Origin: Motiliproteus sp041586735
GTDB taxonomy: Bacteria; Pseudomonadota; Gammaproteobacteria; Pseudomonadales; Balneatricaceae
Reading direction: 5' to 3'
DNA: 64,000 nt
NCBI GenBank assembly: GCA_041586735.1
Contig: JBFGZQ010000013.1
Location: forward strand, 1-64,000
A model generated the notes under the pieces. That model made no database searches. It saw nothing but the letters and a program-made list of their open reading frames with translations, and was not told the DNA's origin. This document shows, piece by piece, positions 53,936 through 62,439 of the stretch (position 1 is the first letter of the stretch; the number at the start of each line of letters is the position of its first letter). Made by a program: the position numbers and the translations under genes.

Positions 53936-54495
53936 CAACGATCGACCCCGCTAGCAAGGCCCCTAGGGGTAGGTGGAGTGCTGGAGAGGGCATTGGAGGG
54001 CGCACTGGAGGTCGTATTGGAAGTATTCTGAAGCGAGACAGCGGCGTGCGATGCGAGCTTGTCGATCTCGGCCTGAAATTCACTGATATCCTGAAAGCTG
54101 CGGTACACCGAAGCGAAACGCACATAGGCGACCTGATCCAGCTGTCGCAGCGCGTCCATCACCGCCTCACCGACCACCATCGACGCGACTTCGCGCTCAC
54201 CGGTGGCGCGTAGGCTATGTTTAATCTGGTTGATACAGGCTTCGATCGCCTCGATACCGACCGGACGTTTCTCCAACGAGCGCAGAATGCCCGCCCGGAG
54301 CTTGTCTTCATCGAAAGGCTGCCGAGTTCCATCCTGCTTGACCAGGCGTGGCATCAACAGCTCAGCCACCTCGTAGGTGGTATAGCGCTCATTGCAGGAC
54401 AGACATTCACGACGACGGCGAACCTGAACCCCTTCGGCGACCAGACGCGAATCGATCACCTTGGTTTCATGGGCTTTGCAAAACGGACAGTGCAT
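53935..54495 (-). CDS. nrdR: transcriptional repressor NrdR
   Basis: 186 residues. The N-terminal zinc ribbon (MHCPFCKAHETKVIDSR, RRRRECLSCNERYTTYE) is followed by the ATP-cone domain (RQPFDEDKLRAGI ... VAYVRFASVYRSFQDI). It represses ribonucleotide reductase genes. A Thr/Ser/Pro-rich C-terminal tail of about 35 residues goes beyond the usual ~150-residue length. Its stop overlaps the ribD start. Confidence 0.94.
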   Translation of the reverse strand: MHCPFCKAHETKVIDSRLVAEGVQVRRRRECLSCNERYTTYEVAELLMPRLVKQDGTRQPFDEDKLRAGILRSLEKRPVGIEAIEACINQIKHSLRATGEREVASMVVGEAVMDALRQLDQVAYVRFASVYRSFQDISEFQAEIDKLASHAAVSLQNTSNTTSSAPSNALSSTPPTPRGLASGVDR

Positions 54496-54613
54496 CGCGT
54501 TAAACCTGCCTTAAAGAGCGTATAGCGGCCTGAACCGCTCGTGGGTAGAGACAACGAAGCCCCGATCTAGCGAGATCGAGGCTTCCGAGGCGCGTTATCG
54601 AGGTCGCGCGCCG

Positions 54614-55870
54614 TTATTTACTGTATACCGGGAAGCGCGCACAGAGCTCCAGCACCTGCTGTTTCACCCGCTCAATCACCGCTTCGTTACTGATATCGTC
54701 CAGCACATCGCAGATCCAACCAGTCAGTTCGACCACCTCTTGCTCACCAAAGCCACGTCGTGTCACGGCGGGCGAACCGATCCGCAGACCGCTGGTGACG
54801 AACGGTGAACGCGGATCGTTGGGGACCGAGTTCTTGTTCACGGTGATATTGGCGCGCCCCAAGGCAGCGTCTGCGTCCTTACCGGTAATATCCTTATTGA
54901 TCAGATCGACCAAGAACAGATGGTTGTCGGTACCGCCGGAAACGATATCAATACCACGGGCGATAAAGGTCCGCGCCATCGCCTGGGCATTGATCACTAC
55001 CTGCTGCTGGTAGCGTTTATACTCATCACTCATCGCCTCTTTAAAGCAGATCGCCTTGGCGGCAATCACATGCATTAAAGGGCCACCCTGGCTTTCGGGG
55101 AACACCGCAAAGTTAAGCTTCTTCTGCAGCTCTTCATCGCCATTCGACAGAATCAGACCACCACGCGGACCACCCAGCGTCTTGTGGGTAGTCGTCGTCA
55201 CCACATCGGCAATGGCGACTGGTGAAGGGTAAACACCCGCCGCCACCAACCCGGCAACATGCGCCATATCAACAAACAGGAAGGCACCGACGCTATCAGC
55301 AATCTCACGGAACCGTTGCCAGTTCACCACCCGTGAATACGCAGAAAAGCCCGCCACGATCATCTTGGGCTGGTGCTCTTGCGCCAGGCGCTCCACCTCG
55401 GCGTAATCGATCTCGCCAGTTTGCGCATTCAGGCCGTACTGCACTGCATTGTAGATACGGCCGGAAAAGCTCACCGAGGCGCCATGCGTCAGGTGACCGC
55501 CATGCGCTAGACTCATGCCCAGCACGGTATCGCCCGGCTGGCAGAGTGCCATGTACACCGCCGCATTAGCCTGCGAACCCGAGTGCGGCTGCACGTTAGC
55601 GTAAGCCGCACCATACAGCGCCTTAGCGCGATCGATCGCCAACTGTTCGATGACATCCACGTGCTCACAGCCACCGTAGTAACGCTTCTCGGGATAGCCT
55701 TCCGCATACTTGTTGGTCAAGCAGGAACCCTGCGCTGCCATCGACAATTCGCTGGCATAGTTTTCAGAAGCGATCAGCTCGATATGCTGTTCCTGACGCT
55801 GTTTCTCGGCAGCAATGGCAGCAGCGATCTCAGGATCAAATTCAGCAATCGTCAAGGCGTTGTTCAACAT
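54614..55870 (-). CDS. glyA: serine hydroxymethyltransferase
   Basis: A 418-residue PLP enzyme converting serine and tetrahydrofolate to glycine and methylene-THF. Visible are IELIASENYAS, NKYAEGYPEKRYYGG, AHGGHLTHG and the PLP Lys in VVTTTTHKTLGGPRGG. The start at 55870 has GGGGTG upstream and gives the family N-terminus; an in-frame start six codons earlier is less likely. Confidence 0.96.
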   Translation of the reverse strand: MLNNALTIAEFDPEIAAAIAAEKQRQEQHIELIASENYASELSMAAQGSCLTNKYAEGYPEKRYYGGCEHVDVIEQLAIDRAKALYGAAYANVQPHSGSQANAAVYMALCQPGDTVLGMSLAHGGHLTHGASVSFSGRIYNAVQYGLNAQTGEIDYAEVERLAQEHQPKMIVAGFSAYSRVVNWQRFREIADSVGAFLFVDMAHVAGLVAAGVYPSPVAIADVVTTTTHKTLGGPRGGLILSNGDEELQKKLNFAVFPESQGGPLMHVIAAKAICFKEAMSDEYKRYQQQVVINAQAMARTFIARGIDIVSGGTDNHLFLVDLINKDITGKDADAALGRANITVNKNSVPNDPRSPFVTSGLRIGSPAVTRRGFGEQEVVELTGWICDVLDDISNEAVIERVKQQVLELCARFPVYSK

Positions 55871-55944
55871 AGGCACCCCATAAATCAAGAAAGTCAGGCC
55901 GCAGATCCAGAACGGGAACCGCTACGGCTGCGAGAAAGCGGCGA

Positions 55945-55972
55945 ATTATACCCAAAGAGCCGTTAGATTCAC
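55945..55972 (-). promoter_or_regulatory. probable glyA promoter
   Basis: On the minus strand a perfect -10 TATAAT (55950-55945) is preceded at 16 nt by GTGAAT, a weak -35. It lies about 75 bp upstream of the glyA start. Confidence 0.55.
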
Positions 55973-56125
55973 ATGAAAGCGATGCATAAATGCGCAAATG
56001 GTATTCATCAACCTGGCGCCTCATAGCGGCCCACAACAGAGTTCAAGGTCGCTATCGATAAAACGCCCTACAGACCGATAGGCACGCACGTCCTGGCACT
56101 TGCATCTACCGCACCGCCAAAACAC

Positions 56126-56148
56126 AAAGCCCCCAATCGGGGGCTTTT
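56126..56148 (-). terminator. terminator after hsp20
   Basis: The stem AGCCCCC/GGGGGCT with loop AATC is flanked by A3 and T4. It lies about 30 bp past the hsp20 stop. Confidence 0.85.
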
Positions 56149-56175
56149 CAGATGGCCCATTTGGGCGCCACAAAC

Positions 56176-56592
56176 TCAGGTAATATTGATCTTCACCGTC
56201 TTAGGCGACTCCTGCTTAACCTTGGGCAAATTAAGGCTGAGAACACCATTATCAAAGCCGGCCTTTACCGCCTGCGGGTCAACATCACCGCCTACCGATA
56301 ACTGCCGCATAAACTGTCCAAAATGACGTTCCTGACGAATCAAGCGACCGTCTTTTTCCTCTTTTTGCTCACTGGAGGTCTCGGCCTTGATGGTCAGCAC
56401 CCCATTCTCCAACCTAACCTCGACATCCTCTTTTTTGACTCCCGGAAGATCCACCTTAATCAGATAGTTGTCATCTGTTTCGTGCACATCGATAGCAGGC
56501 GACTTATCCGCCCCCGCATGGACGACAGGCCGGTAGAAGTCGTCAAAAAACGTATCCCCAAACAGCCGATTAAAACGTGTTAAATTCCCCAT
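56176..56592 (-). CDS. Hsp20 small heat-shock protein
   Basis: A 138-residue alpha-crystallin-domain chaperone: short N-terminus (MGNLTRFNRLFGDTFFDDF), then PAIDVHETDDNYLIKVDLPG, KKEDVEVRLENGVLTIKAE and the conserved GVLSLNLPK strand. The tail has no clear I-x-I motif other than VKINIT. It holds unfolding proteins under stress. No convincing sigma-32 promoter was seen. Confidence 0.93.
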   Translation of the reverse strand: MGNLTRFNRLFGDTFFDDFYRPVVHAGADKSPAIDVHETDDNYLIKVDLPGVKKEDVEVRLENGVLTIKAETSSEQKEEKDGRLIRQERHFGQFMRQLSVGGDVDPQAVKAGFDNGVLSLNLPKVKQESPKTVKINIT

Positions 56593-56643
56593 GATATCAG
56601 TCTCCTTGCGACCAACCCGCTATGCAAGCACAAGCTAATGTAT

Positions 56644-56661
56644 GCGCTATAATTGTAGCGC
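56644..56661. repeat. inverted repeat upstream of hsp20
   Basis: GCGCTA and TAGCGC flank a 6-bp AT-rich centre. It lies about 50 bp upstream of the hsp20 ATG and could be an operator or a leader hairpin. Confidence 0.5.
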
Positions 56662-56883
56662 CCTCTCGCACAGCTAGACTGAAAAGAATGCATCAACAGA
56701 TGTGTTTTCTGTATCTACAATCATGCGCTCCGCGACCTCTCCGCCAGCCACCCTATGGAGACACCGAAGCAAGAGCCGCCCTGGCAAACACGCCGAGTTA
56801 TTAGCACGGCCTACCCTGCCCTTCATCGCCGCAATGGGCTAAAATCGGCAACAACGTTCAGTTAACCGAGGTTAAACAGTTCC

Positions 56884-58542
56884 ATGGCTCAATTCGTCTT
56901 TACGATGCATCGGGTGGGCAAGATCGTGCCGCCCAAGCGTGAGATCCTCAAAGATATCTCGCTGTCATTCTTTCCGGGTGCCAAGATCGGCGTACTGGGC
57001 CTCAACGGTTCTGGTAAATCCACGCTGCTGAAAATCATGGCGGGCATCGATCCGGACTTTAACGGTGAAGCACGCCCGCAACCGGGTATCAACATCGGCT
57101 ATCTGGCCCAAGAGCCCCACATGGACGACAACAAAACCGTCCGCGAAGTGGTCGAAGAAGCGGTCGCCGAAGCCAAAGATGCGCTGACCCGACTCGATGA
57201 AGTCTACGCCGCGTACGCCGAGCCGGATGCCGATTTCGACAAACTGGCCGCCGAACAGGCCCGCCTAGAAAACATCATCCAGGCGGTCGACGCCCACAAC
57301 ATCGAACGCCAGATGGAGGTCGCCGCCGATGCCCTGCGTCTACCGGGCTGGGACGAGAAGGTTGAACACCTCTCTGGGGGCGAGCGCCGCCGCGTCGCCC
57401 TGTGCAGACTGCTGCTGTCCAAGCCCGACATGCTGCTACTCGATGAGCCCACCAACCACCTCGACGCCGAATCGGTGGCCTGGCTGGAACGCTTCCTGGT
57501 GGACTTCAACGGTACGGTGGTAGCGATCACCCACGACCGCTACTTCCTAGACAACGCTGCGGGCTGGATCTTAGAACTCGACCGCGGTCACGGCATCCCT
57601 TACGAGGGCAACTACAGCTCCTGGCTGGAGCAGAAAGACGCGCGCCTGGCGACGGAAGCCAAGCAGGAAGCCGCGCATCAAAAGACCATCAAATCAGAAC
57701 TGGAGTGGGTTCGCCAAGGATCCAAAGGGCGTCAATCCAAGTCCAAGGCGCGTTTAAAGCAGTTCGAGGAGATGAGCTCGCAGAGCTACCAGAAACGCAA
57801 TGAAACTCAGGAGATCTATATTCCGCCAGGACCCCGTCTGGGCGAGAAAGTGATCGAGCTGCACAACGTCTGCAAGGCGTTTGGTGAGAAGATGCTGGTC
57901 GACAATATGAGTTTCACCATCCCACAGGGCGCAATCGTTGGCGTTATCGGCGGCAACGGTGCGGGCAAGTCCACGCTGTTCAAGATGATCAGCGGCACAG
58001 AACAGCCCGATTCAGGCGAGGTGGTGATCGGCCAAACAGTCAAGCTCGCCCACGTAGATCAAATGCGCGAGCTTGATGGATCGAAAACCGTATTTGACGA
58101 AATATCGGACGGTCAGGACATCATTACCGTCGGTAACTATCAGGTACCCGCACGCGCCTACGCCGGTCGTTTTAACTTTAAAGGCGGCGATCAGCAAAAA
58201 TTCGTCAAAGACCTGTCCGGTGGTGAGCGCAATCGTCTGCACCTGGCCAAACTGCTGAAAGAGGGTGGCAACGTGCTGCTGCTCGACGAGCCGACCAACG
58301 ACCTCGACGTCGAAACCCTGCGCGCCCTGGAAGAAGCGCTGCTGGCATTCCCCGGCTGCGCCATCGTGATCTCGCACGATCGCTGGTTCCTGGACCGGAT
58401 CTCCACCCATATTCTTGCGTATGAGGGCGACTCCAAAGCCGTATTCTTTGAGGGCAACTACAGTGAGTATGAAGCCGACTTTCTAACACGAGTCGGCGAT
58501 GCTACGCCTCACAGAGTTAAGTATAAGAAGATCGATGCTTAA
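56884..58542 (+). CDS. ettA: energy-dependent translational throttle protein EttA (ABC-F)
   Basis: 552 residues with two ABC ATPase domains. Walker A motifs are GLNGSGKST and GGNGAGKST, signatures LSGGERRRV and LSGGERNRL, and Walker B motifs LLLDEPTNHLD and LLLDEPTNDLD. They are joined by a basic linker (GSKGRQSKSKARLKQFEE) and have the EttA arm region. There are no membrane segments. It binds the ribosomal E site and gates elongation by ATP level. It is the last backbone gene before the AT-rich island. Confidence 0.96.
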   Translation: MAQFVFTMHRVGKIVPPKREILKDISLSFFPGAKIGVLGLNGSGKSTLLKIMAGIDPDFNGEARPQPGINIGYLAQEPHMDDNKTVREVVEEAVAEAKDALTRLDEVYAAYAEPDADFDKLAAEQARLENIIQAVDAHNIERQMEVAADALRLPGWDEKVEHLSGGERRRVALCRLLLSKPDMLLLDEPTNHLDAESVAWLERFLVDFNGTVVAITHDRYFLDNAAGWILELDRGHGIPYEGNYSSWLEQKDARLATEAKQEAAHQKTIKSELEWVRQGSKGRQSKSKARLKQFEEMSSQSYQKRNETQEIYIPPGPRLGEKVIELHNVCKAFGEKMLVDNMSFTIPQGAIVGVIGGNGAGKSTLFKMISGTEQPDSGEVVIGQTVKLAHVDQMRELDGSKTVFDEISDGQDIITVGNYQVPARAYAGRFNFKGGDQQKFVKDLSGGERNRLHLAKLLKEGGNVLLLDEPTNDLDVETLRALEEALLAFPGCAIVISHDRWFLDRISTHILAYEGDSKAVFFEGNYSEYEADFLTRVGDATPHRVKYKKIDA

Positions 58543-58564
58543 CGGCTCTAGACACCTGAATGAC

Positions 58565-58588
58565 AAAGGGCGCACTTAGCGTCCTTTT
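58565..58588 (+). terminator. probable terminator after ettA
   Basis: AAAGGGCGC and GCGTCCTTT pair with one mismatch around a 5-nt loop, and a short T run follows. It lies 23 bp past the ettA stop. Confidence 0.65.
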
Positions 58589-58794
58589 CTGTGGCTATGC
58601 CTGAGTTAATGGCTGCAGGGGATAGTATTTTCATCTACTTCGAATAAGATCGCTCCCATAATAGAAGAGCACTTCAAAAACCCTATTAATGTTGATGTTG
58701 ACATACACTTATGCATTGGCATATTTTGACAGTGCTACCATCAGGCTGGGATTGACCTCGAAGAGCCGCCAAGGCACTTCACAAAGGACGAGAA

Positions 58795-59028
58795 ATGGAC
58801 AGGAATGTTTGCTTTTATTACCGAGAAGAAATCAAGCTTGGGACCATTAAGTACAAGCATTGTGGTTCAATGCTCTCCAATCCTCAGCTGATCGCTAACG
58901 GCACGAAGTCAGAAGGCACTCTCTGGCTTCCCGTTCCAGCCTTTGTTTTATCTCTCTTTGCCTTTATTACGCTGCTTGACCATCCGCATACTGGGCGGTT
59001 TGTATCAAAATTTTTTATTAAAACATAA
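58795..59028 (+). pseudogene. degenerate zinc-ribbon membrane protein, likely decayed
   Basis: 77 residues. The first 30 follow the common zinc-ribbon pattern of small membrane proteins (CxxC ... EEIKxGAIKCKHCGS), but two cysteines are lost: CFYYREEIKLG has Tyr in the second position and KYKHCGSML has Tyr in the third. A short linker and one hydrophobic segment (PAFVLSLFAFITLL) follow before an abrupt end. It could be a relic or a diverged protein with a lost metal site. Base composition is AT-rich like the rest of the island. Confidence 0.45.
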
Positions 59029-59046
59029 TTCATCAGGGATGATTAT

Positions 59047-60168
59047 ATGAACTTTCCAGGGAAATATTATATTCTTTGTACTGCGATGATTTTCAGTGTC
59101 AATGCAACAGCTGCAGCATACAATACTGAAAACTGCAGTTACCTTTCTCGCGCTGATGAAACCCTACAAAAACGCATATTTGATTGGGTTTACCCGTCAA
59201 CAGGAATGCGCCCTTCATACGAATCGTTTAGCTCTGTCAGGTATTGCCAAGGATTAATAAGAGAAGCCGCTAATATAGAAAAAAATGTGAAATACGTATG
59301 CTCTTCGTTCCCAGAAAGTTATTGTAAAGACGAGAAGACCAAGTTAGAAAACAACAATACTCGTATTGATGAGCTCCTCAAAAAGGCAAGCGAATTAAAA
59401 GTAGTCGCCCAAAAAGAAGCCTTGCAAGCGAAGATCAGGAAGGACGAAGAAAAACAAAAAGATGACTTCAATGCAAGGAATACTTATTTAGCAGAGCAAG
59501 AGCTGAAACAAAAAAAACTTTCCCAGCATAGAGAAGATATGGACCTGGCTCTTAGCGAGCAATGCTTAAGTGAAGTTGAAACCATCAAAAGCCATGATGC
59601 TTCTATAATTATGCACTGGAATAAAACAATAAGTGATCTTGAATCAGCAGTTAAAAATGAAAACCATCGCTATGCACAACATATATACAATAAAGAATTT
59701 CCAAAGGTAGCGAATAAGCCAGCTCTTTTAATATATTCAAGTGGTACTGATGAGTGTTTCAAATACACAGAGTACCAGAAACTAGAATCAGAAATATTTA
59801 TTGAATTTTCTAGCACAGAAATAAACAAGGATAAGCTAGAGCAGATTATGAAAAATAGTAACAATCAGGCGTCTAGCATTGAATCAACTAAAAAACATAA
59901 TGTAACTCCAAAAAATAAAACAGATGCTAAAACAGGTTACTTTGTGGAGTCGGAGGTGCTTTTTTGTAATACAAAGCGTCAGTTTGATGATCAGATGCTA
60001 ATGCTAAGTCAGGGCCATAAAAACTATGCTTCTGGTTGTTACTCTACTTTCGGAAATATTGATGTAGTACTTATAGATTTTGGAGTTCTCGGTGCAACAG
60101 AGGTTCGATCGTTATCCAATGGAAAATCCATGTGGATTACGTCTGAGTCTCTATCTAAGTATCAATGA
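59047..60168 (+). CDS. secreted coiled-coil protein of unknown function
   Basis: A 373-residue protein with signal peptide (YYILCTAMIFSVNATAAA). A Cys-containing N-terminal region (residues ~25-105, with Cys in ENCSYLS, VRYCQG, YVCSS and ESYCKDE) is followed by a Lys/Glu-rich coiled coil (~105-175), a linker, and a C-terminal domain (~285-373, FCNTKRQFDDQML ... GVLGATEVRSL). Paired cysteines suggest periplasmic disulfides. I do not recognise the family. The gene is strongly AT-rich and uses A/T-ending codons, unlike the backbone, so it was probably acquired. Confidence 0.7.
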   Translation: MNFPGKYYILCTAMIFSVNATAAAYNTENCSYLSRADETLQKRIFDWVYPSTGMRPSYESFSSVRYCQGLIREAANIEKNVKYVCSSFPESYCKDEKTKLENNNTRIDELLKKASELKVVAQKEALQAKIRKDEEKQKDDFNARNTYLAEQELKQKKLSQHREDMDLALSEQCLSEVETIKSHDASIIMHWNKTISDLESAVKNENHRYAQHIYNKEFPKVANKPALLIYSSGTDECFKYTEYQKLESEIFIEFSSTEINKDKLEQIMKNSNNQASSIESTKKHNVTPKNKTDAKTGYFVESEVLFCNTKRQFDDQMLMLSQGHKNYASGCYSTFGNIDVVLIDFGVLGATEVRSLSNGKSMWITSESLSKYQ

Positions 60169-60185
60169 TACATTAGGGTACTTCA

Positions 60186-60409
60186 GGGCACCTCGAAAAA
60201 CCCCTCTGGTATCGTCCTATGGTAAAATTCAAAAATTCACAGCCGCCTAAGCCCTAGAATCGATGAAAAAACGAAGCGCTATCAAGACCGAGCTGTTTGC
60301 TGACGCACATCACCGCAAAAAGATCTATTCACTGGGCGATCCGCTGATCGAGATCCAGTCACATATTGATTTTGCGGTATTAGCAGCTGATTTCAACATA
60401 AGCAAATAA
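60186..60409 (+). mobile_element. IS5-family insertion sequence fragment (5' end)
   Basis: A short frame at 60263-60409 encodes 48 residues (KTELFADAHHRKKIYSLGDP, then LIEIQSHIDFAVLAADF), matching the N-terminus of IS5-type transposases, then stops. The DDE catalytic part is absent. The preceding GGCACCTCGAAAAACCCC (60187-60204) looks like the left terminal repeat of such an element. It is a dead remnant inside the AT-rich island. Its own codon use is nearer the backbone than its neighbours. Confidence 0.65.
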
Positions 60410-60640
60410 GCTCATATACAACATAAAGAGAGCCTAAAAAGAGCGACCCTTTGGGGTTGGGTTGCCTCTTCCTAAAGCAGCCTCTCTATGCTCCAAAAAG
60501 CGGCTTAAAGACCCACTGCTCGGCATGCTGAAAACAGTGATTAATATGTGATAGCCGCTTAGCAACAATGCCCATAAACAAGATCGCTACTTCATAATTT
60601 CGAAATATCTATGCTTGGACAAGACCCGCGTACAGCCTGC

Positions 60641-61186
60641 TCAAGAAGCCTTCAAAAGCCTGTATACACTGGCTTTTGACAATCCATACTCGGACATCAA
60701 CCCCCTTATCAAAACCCCTTCAGAGCGCTTCTGGCGCATCTCAAGTAGCTGCTTATCATCGAGCTTTGCCTTTCTGCCAAATCCCACGCCTTTCGCTTTT
60801 GCTGACTCAATGCCTTCCATTTGACGCTCTTTTCGCAAGTCAGTTTCGAACTCTGCAATAGCCCCTAGCATGTTGAACATGAGCTTACCTGTGGGGGTGG
60901 TTGTGTCGATGTTCTGATCCAGCACCATAAGCTCCACATTCTTATTTTCCAGTAGCTCACGGATCTGGTTGAGATGGATAGTCGATCTAGCCAAACGATC
61001 TAGCTTTGTTATGACCAAGACATCGCCATCCCTCACATAATCAAGACACTTTTTCAGCTCAGGCCGATCAGCCGTAGTTCCTGAGCGTTTCTCCTGATAC
61101 ACCTTGTCACAGCCAACTAGCTTCTCCAGCTGAACATCCAATGACTGACCAACCGTACTCACCCTTGCATATCCTATTCTAGCCAT
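60641..61186 (-). CDS. small serine recombinase (resolvase/invertase)
   Basis: 181 residues. The catalytic domain has the Ser nucleophile in YARVSTVGQSLDVQ, the Arg motif in KLDRLARST, IDTTTPTGKLMFNMLGAIAEFE and ERQMEGIESAKAKG. The C-terminal helix-turn-helix is LIRGLMSEYGLSKASVYRLL. It cuts and rejoins DNA at short palindromic crossover sites, acting as a resolvase or invertase. Its function cannot be decided without a res or inversion site; a good promoter and an inverted repeat cluster lie upstream. Confidence 0.92.
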   Translation of the reverse strand: MARIGYARVSTVGQSLDVQLEKLVGCDKVYQEKRSGTTADRPELKKCLDYVRDGDVLVITKLDRLARSTIHLNQIRELLENKNVELMVLDQNIDTTTPTGKLMFNMLGAIAEFETDLRKERQMEGIESAKAKGVGFGRKAKLDDKQLLEMRQKRSEGVLIRGLMSEYGLSKASVYRLLKAS

Positions 61187-61219
61187 GTCTTACAATCTCT
61201 AAGAGCTTAAGATAAACGC

Positions 61220-61247
61220 ATTATAAGACATTGAATAAGACACGCAA
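61220..61247 (-). promoter_or_regulatory. promoter of the small serine recombinase
   Basis: On the minus strand TTGCGT (61247-61242), a 16-nt spacer and a perfect TATAAT (61225-61220) lie 34 bp before the ATG. A TGTCTTAT repeat at 11-bp spacing overlaps the -10 region and may be an operator. Confidence 0.6.
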
Positions 61248-61332
61248 GAACAATAGTATCGAAACGTATACTTTTTAAGAATGGCCCTCTGGCCTTATCC
61301 TTAATGACAATTATGCAGCAGTATTAGATTAC

Positions 61333-61353
61333 ACACCTATGCTGCATAGGTGT
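61333..61353. repeat. 21-bp palindrome near the recombinase
   Basis: ACACCTATGC and its exact complement GCATAGGTGT flank a single T. It lies about 150 bp upstream of the small serine recombinase and could be its crossover or operator site. Confidence 0.8.
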
Positions 61354-61428
61354 TTAAATCGCCTTAAATCGATGGTAATAACCACCCTTAGAGGAGAGTA
61401 TGGGCTGGTGTAGAAAAGCGATTTAAAC
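61352..61428. repeat. 11-bp inverted repeat pair
   Basis: GTTTAAATCGC at 61352-61362 is repeated as GCGATTTAAAC at 61418-61428, 55 bp apart. The first arm overlaps the 21-bp palindrome. Confidence 0.75.
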
Positions 61429-61657
61429 ATTGTTACGCAAGGCTATAGCATGCCTAGCACAATGACTAATGCTTATCTCCAGCAAGGAAGAGTCAGTAGC
61501 TATACCCTAATAGCGCCAGACTATGAGTGCGTGTCATGGATGTAGCAAGGGGGCTACTTTAGCAATGTATTATTTTATTTGTTATGCATTTTGCATTCAC
61601 TGGTTTGGGTGTTAAGGGAAAGGGTTAGGTGGTGGAGGGTATGTATGTCGATAGCAT

Positions 61658-61784
61658 CTACGTTCCAGTAACTAGCGGAGTAACTACCCAAGTAACTACG
61701 TTCCAGTAACTAGCAAAATAACCATCAAATTAACCATCAAATTAACCATCAAATTAACCATCAAATTAACTAACAAATTAACTA
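61658..61784. repeat. ten phased TAACTA/TAACCA repeats (12-bp period)
   Basis: The hexamer TAACTA or TAACCA begins at 61669, 61681, 61693, 61707, 61719, 61731, 61743, 61755, 61767 and 61779. Every step is 12 bp except one of 14. The right part is a tandem CCATCAAATTAA repeat. The left part includes a 19-bp direct repeat, CTACGTTCCAGTAACTAGC, at 61658-61676 and 61696-61714. No ORF overlaps it. Such iteron-like phasing usually means cooperative binding of one protein. Confidence 0.85.
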
Positions 61785-61939
61785 TAAAAACCGAGTGTGG
61801 GAGGGGGGTGCGGGTAGCATTAGAGACACTCTACGCGTACATTTTTTGATCAATTTCTTTGTAACTTGTTGAAGTTACTAACTATTTTTTAGCAAAGTCC
61901 ACGTAAATGGCCTACTATAAATCAATGACTTACGAGCGT

Positions 61940-62000
61940 CTCAAAATGGCCTAAAAATCGCCTCAAAAACGACCTCAAAAACGACCTCGAAAACGATGAT
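61940..62000. repeat. second short-period repeat array (CTCAAAA)
   Basis: Five degenerate copies of a CTCAAAAACGAC-like unit start at 61940, 61951, 61962, 61974 and 61986 (steps of 11-12 bp). It is different in sequence from the TAACTA array 160 bp away but has nearly the same period. A partly complementary stretch (GGGGTGTTTTTCGGGC) follows. Confidence 0.65.
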
Positions 62001-62439
62001 TCTGAGGGGTGTTTTTCGGGCTGTTTTTGTGAGCAAAATACCCTCGTCAGTGACCTCCGTGGTGTGAACTACCTTTTGATATCGGTGCATGTGCTGTATG
62101 GGCGTTTTAAGCACTTTTAAGAGGGGTCTGAGTCGTACCTATACAAACGGGTAGGGTAACGTCAAACCACGGTTTAAATGTCAACTGAGGGGCCTTAAAG
62201 GCACTTCTACGGTGGTAGATATCACTAGGGTCTTACTCTCTCGTAATTTTAGAGCACGAGTCTTAAACCCACCTTGATTACCACCATTATATTTTGGTGT
62301 ATTAGTCTAGAGTGATCAAGCAAAGAGGTTGTTAAGCGAATAGCTTAGACAGTAATAGCGCTCACCACTAGGCTAGACTGTCATATCTAATGATTCCTAT
62401 CTAATCTGGCAGCAATTACCTTAATGTTTTTGATGCATT

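Larger units (their letters stand above)
61187..62439. other. 1.25-kb non-coding region between two recombinase genes
   Basis: No credible gene is present on either strand. Both recombinases lie on the minus strand, one on each side. The region holds the promoter, palindromes and two phased arrays listed separately. It may be a recombination or replication control region. That role is inferred. Confidence 0.7.

Noticed and set aside
56622..56804. A 60-codon plus-strand ORF between hsp20 and ettA.
   Set aside because: No ribosome-binding site and no recognisable features; the region is better explained as regulatory.
61715..61790. The TAACCA tandem repeats as a CRISPR array.
   Set aside because: The period is only 12 bp with no separate spacers, and no cas gene is present.
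62286..62310. A small CACCA/TGGTG hairpin near the end of the large recombinase gene as its terminator.
   Set aside because: It is weak, lacks a T run and lies on the wrong side (not isolated downstream of the minus-strand stop at 62440 in a convincing way).
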